NCBI RefSeq assembly: GCF_019050325.1
Contig: NZ_VOMB01000020.1
Location: 248,001-312,000, forward strand
DNA length: 64,000 nt
Reading direction: 5' to 3'
Source: [Mycobacterium] fortunisiensis
Lineage (GTDB): Bacteria > Actinomycetota > Actinomycetes > Mycobacteriales > Mycobacteriaceae
This document shows, in pieces, positions 61,569 to 64,000 of the stretch. Position 1 is the first letter of the stretch. Every line of letters starts with the position of its first letter. The position numbers were made by a program, and so were the translations under genes. The notes under the pieces were generated by a model. The model worked only from the letters and a program-made list of their open reading frames with translations. It was not told the DNA's origin and did not search any database.

Positions 61569-62657
61569 ATGAGTCAGACGGTGCGCGGTGTGATTTCTCG
61601 GTCCAAAGGCCAGCCGGTGGAGTTGGTCGACATTGTGATTCCCGACCCGGGTCCCGGTGAGGTGGTCGTCGACATCATCGCCTGCGGGGTGTGCCACACC
61701 GACCTCACCTACCGCGAGGGCGGCATCAACGACGAATACCCGTTCCTGCTCGGCCACGAGGCCGCCGGCACGGTCGAGGCGGTCGGCGACGGGGTGACCC
61801 ACGTCGAGCCCGGGGATTTCGTGATCCTCAACTGGCGCGCGGTGTGCGGAGAATGCCGGGCCTGCAAGCGGGGCCGCCCGCACCTGTGCTTCGACACCTT
61901 CAACGCCACCCAGAAGATGACGCTGACCGACGGCACCGAACTCACCCCGGCGCTGGGCATCGGGGCGTTCGCCGACAAGACCCTGGTGCACGAAGGCCAG
62001 TGCACCAAAGTGGATTCCGAAGCCGACCCGGCCGTGGCCGGGCTGCTGGGCTGTGGCGTGATGGCCGGTATCGGCGCGGCCATCAACACCGGCGCGGTGA
62101 CCCGCGACGACACGGTGGCCGTGATCGGCTGCGGCGGTGTGGGTGATGCCGCGATCGCCGGGGCCGCACTTGTCGGCGCCAAGAAGATCATCGCCGTGGA
62201 CACCGACAACAAGAAGCTCGACTGGGCCCGCGATTTCGGCGCCACCCACACCATCAACGCCCGCGAACTCGACGCCGTCCAGACCATTCAGGACCTGACC
62301 GACGGGTTCGGCGCCGACGTGGTGATCGACGCCGTCGGCCGCCCCGAAACCTGGAAGCAGGCCTTCTACGCGCGCGATCTGGCCGGCACCGTGGTGCTGG
62401 TCGGCGTCCCCACCCCGGACATGACGCTCGAGATGCCGCTAGTCGACTTCTTCTCCCGCGGTGGTGCTTTGAAATCCTCCTGGTACGGCGACTGCCTGCC
62501 CGAGCGCGACTTCCCCACGTTGATCAGCCTGTACCTGCAGGGACGGTTGCCGCTGGAGAAGTTCGTCTCCGAGCGCATCGGTCTGGATGCCATCGAAGAG
62601 GCATTCCACAAGATGCATTCCGGTGAGGTGCTGCGGTCCGTGGTGGTGCTGAAGTGA
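61569..62657 (+). CDS. mscR: S-nitrosomycothiol reductase / mycothiol-dependent formaldehyde dehydrogenase MscR
   Basis: Zinc-dependent, NAD-linked enzyme that reduces S-nitrosomycothiol and oxidises the formaldehyde-mycothiol adduct. The 362-residue protein is a class III-like alcohol dehydrogenase: catalytic zinc ligands in ACGVCHTD, GHEAAG and LLGCGV; structural zinc cysteines in CGECRACKRGRPHLC; NAD motif VIGCGGVGDAAIAGA near 180. Length matches the M. tuberculosis enzyme (361). Coupled by GTGA overlap to the MBL-fold gene. Confidence 0.95.
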   Translation: MSQTVRGVISRSKGQPVELVDIVIPDPGPGEVVVDIIACGVCHTDLTYREGGINDEYPFLLGHEAAGTVEAVGDGVTHVEPGDFVILNWRAVCGECRACKRGRPHLCFDTFNATQKMTLTDGTELTPALGIGAFADKTLVHEGQCTKVDSEADPAVAGLLGCGVMAGIGAAINTGAVTRDDTVAVIGCGGVGDAAIAGAALVGAKKIIAVDTDNKKLDWARDFGATHTINARELDAVQTIQDLTDGFGADVVIDAVGRPETWKQAFYARDLAGTVVLVGVPTPDMTLEMPLVDFFSRGGALKSSWYGDCLPERDFPTLISLYLQGRLPLEKFVSERIGLDAIEEAFHKMHSGEVLRSVVVLK

Positions 62658-63286
62658 GCAAGCAACCCGGTATCCAACGTCTCGTCACGAGTGGGAAATT
62701 CGAGCTCGACGGCGGCAGCTGGGACGTCGACAACAACATCTGGATCGTCGGGGACGATTCCGAGGTCATCGTGATCGACGCCGCCCACGACGCCAAGGCC
62801 ATCGAGGACGCCGTCGCCGGGCGACACGTCGTCGCGGTCATCTGCACCCACGGCCACAACGACCACATCACCGTGGCCCCGCAACTGTCGGCCGATCTGG
62901 ACGCTCCGGTGCTGCTGAACCCCGCCGACGACATGCTGTGGCAGATGACCCACGGCGACAAGCCTTTCCGTCACATCGAAGACGGTCAGGTGTTCACCGC
63001 CGGCGGGATCGAACTGCACGCCATCGCCACCCCGGGCCACTCCCCTGGCTCGACCTGCTTGTACGCGCCGGCGCTGGGCGCGGTGTTCTCCGGTGACACC
63101 CTGTTCCAGGGCGGTCCCGGCGCCACCGGCCGGTCCTTCTCCGATTTCCCGACCATCCTCGGGTCGATCAAGGACAAACTCGGCAAACTGCCGCCAGACA
63201 CCGTGGTCTACACCGGCCACGGTGACACCACCCGGATCGGCGACGAGTTGGTGCATTACGACGACTGGGTGGCCCGCGGCCACTGA
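62654..63286 (+). CDS. Metallo-beta-lactamase-fold hydrolase (Rv2260-like)
   Basis: A 210-residue MBL-fold protein with metal motif THGHNDH near residue 75, a further histidine in ATPGHSPGST near 130, Asp in FSGDTLFQGGPGATG near 150, and the C-terminal TGHGDTT histidine: the glyoxalase II-type set. Its coupling to mscR suggests hydrolysis of a mycothiol thioester such as S-formylmycothiol, completing formaldehyde detoxification; this is an inference from position. GTG start inside the mscR stop. Confidence 0.92.
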   Translation: MSKQPGIQRLVTSGKFELDGGSWDVDNNIWIVGDDSEVIVIDAAHDAKAIEDAVAGRHVVAVICTHGHNDHITVAPQLSADLDAPVLLNPADDMLWQMTHGDKPFRHIEDGQVFTAGGIELHAIATPGHSPGSTCLYAPALGAVFSGDTLFQGGPGATGRSFSDFPTILGSIKDKLGKLPPDTVVYTGHGDTTRIGDELVHYDDWVARGH

Positions 63287-63313
63287 CACCGCCTCACCTA
63301 GCACCGCGAGCGT

Positions 63314-63335
63314 GCGTGCCTGCTCCCCGGCACGC
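63314..63335. repeat. Short GC-rich hairpin after the MBL-fold gene
   Basis: GCGTGCC (63314-63320) and GGCACGC (63329-63335) are exact reverse complements around an 8-base loop. It starts 28 bases after the stop codon and has no T run. It may be a weak terminator for the mscR operon. Confidence 0.3.
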
Positions 63336-63414
63336 CGTGCTTCGGCAGCATTCTGCGCACGTTCGTCCCGGCCGTTGGCGCCTACGGCGACGACCGAATG
63401 GCTAGCCTGGGGCA

Positions 63415-64000
63415 ATGGGCGGTCGGGCAGTTCGCACCGCGGCGCTGCTGTGCGTGGCGGTATTGATCGCCGCGTGCTCCCCACCCCCACCGGTGCCGGC
63501 ACCGGCCACCGCGACTGCCGCACCGACCGAGCGGGCCCCGGCGCCGCAGCTCGGTGTCTCGGGAACGTCACTCACACTCGACGGCAAACCGTGGTGGCCG
63601 ATCGGCATCAATGCCTACCAACTGGGCACGGACTGGGACATCAACACCGGTTGCGGCGCCCAGGTCGATCCGGAGCAGTTCTTCAGCCTGCTGCCGCCGC
63701 GATCGCTCATTCGGGTCAATGTCAATTCGACCTTGGCCGTGAACAAGTCGACGGGTGCCCTGGACTTCGCGGCCATCGACGCGGTGTTCGATGCCGCGGC
63801 CAGACACGATCAGTTGCTGATCGCTGTTCTCACCACAAACGAAGGCGGTTGTGAGAACGAACATTTCAAGGACCATGCGTGGTTCTCCGGCGGCTGGCGC
63901 ACCGATCGGTCGCACGGGCACCCGATGACATACGCCGATTGGCTGGATACCGCCGTCACGCGGTGGGCCGACTCGCCGGCGCTGGCAGGCTGGTCTGCGG
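63415..64000 (+). CDS. Lipoprotein with glycosidase-like N-terminus (3' end outside window)
   Basis: An ATG at 63415 opens a frame that runs off the window after 195 codons. The signal peptide has lipobox LIAACS (Cys21), then a Pro/Ala/Thr linker to about residue 48. The visible domain has SLTLDGKPWWPIGINAYQL, IRVNVNSTLAVNKSTGALDFAAIDAVFDAAARHDQLLIAVL and WADSPALAGW. This resembles the N-terminal half of mannanase/cellulase-like (GH5-type) barrels. The catalytic glutamates would lie beyond the window, so activity cannot be judged. Upstream GC-rich sequence has no clear ribosome site. Confidence 0.75.
   Translation, partial: MGGRAVRTAALLCVAVLIAACSPPPPVPAPATATAAPTERAPAPQLGVSGTSLTLDGKPWWPIGINAYQLGTDWDINTGCGAQVDPEQFFSLLPPRSLIRVNVNSTLAVNKSTGALDFAAIDAVFDAAARHDQLLIAVLTTNEGGCENEHFKDHAWFSGGWRTDRSHGHPMTYADWLDTAVTRWADSPALAGWSA

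Overview
The window is chromosomal DNA from a mycobacterium, most likely a rapidly growing Mycolicibacterium-type species. The evidence is high GC with strong GC3 bias, a complete FAS-II mycolic acid operon (mabR, fabD, acpM, kasA, kasB, accD6), mycothiol-dependent mscR, a Hip1-type cell-envelope protease, and gene order that follows the M. tuberculosis lipB-to-Rv2260 segment with extra genes inserted. No phage, CRISPR array or plasmid functions were seen.

Layout. 1-2515: lipoate genes (3' end of lipB, then lipA), a DUF4191 membrane protein and a convergent RDD protein. 2516-13230: nitrogen core, with glnA1 (candidate GlnR box upstream, strong terminator downstream) and, on the minus strand, glnA2 followed by glnE. 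Between them lie a darcynin-like gene behind an IdeR-like half-box, dtd, a DoxX protein, an F420-type oxidoreductase and a hotdog thioesterase. 11602-17235: two tandem S33-family exported hydrolases (the second is the Hip1/CaeA orthologue), a WS/DGAT acyltransferase and panB. 17236-18841: an accessory scar in which the first part of an IS1380-type transposase is joined in frame to a decapitated DUF1023 hydrolase, followed by a small lipoprotein. 18843-22348: enoyl-CoA hydratase with TetR, a CYTH-CHAD protein, and RNase P RNA on the minus strand. 22349-26482: accessory block with a MerR remnant, a DUF222/HNH gene whose start codon lies in a LexA-like box, and a flavin reductase-methyltransferase fusion divergent from an XRE-cupin regulator across a perfect inverted repeat.

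26483-34377: conserved housekeeping and cobalamin region (RNase H-phosphatase fusion, zinc-ribbon coiled-coil protein, Nif3-like protein, cobC, ptkA-ptpA, SURF1, cobD, DUF2236). 34444-38750: a small exported protein, a SulP transporter fused to a beta-carbonic anhydrase, an orphan OmpR-type response regulator and a small secreted protein preceded by 11-bp direct repeats. 38775-40501: tRNA-Val, ahpE, a DUF3052 protein and a lipoprotein. 40646-50313: aceE, mabR and the FAS-II operon with MabR-type inverted repeats. 50339-56198: a DUF2235 hydrolase, then a glycerolipid-like cluster (glpD, TetR, an alkyl-DHAP synthase-like flavoprotein and a lipid kinase). 56333-64000: a secreted DUF4185 protein, small envelope proteins, DUF3145, a serine hydrolase, a helical-repeat protein, mscR with a metallo-beta-lactamase-fold partner, and the start of a lipoprotein with a glycosidase-like N-terminus cut by the window edge.

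Functional themes are acetyl-CoA supply (aceE) feeding mycolate elongation (FAS-II), nitrogen assimilation with its adenylylation control, redox and nitrosative defence (ahpE, mscR), and envelope lipid and glycan metabolism. All functional calls come from reading motifs and recalled family resemblance; no database search was run.
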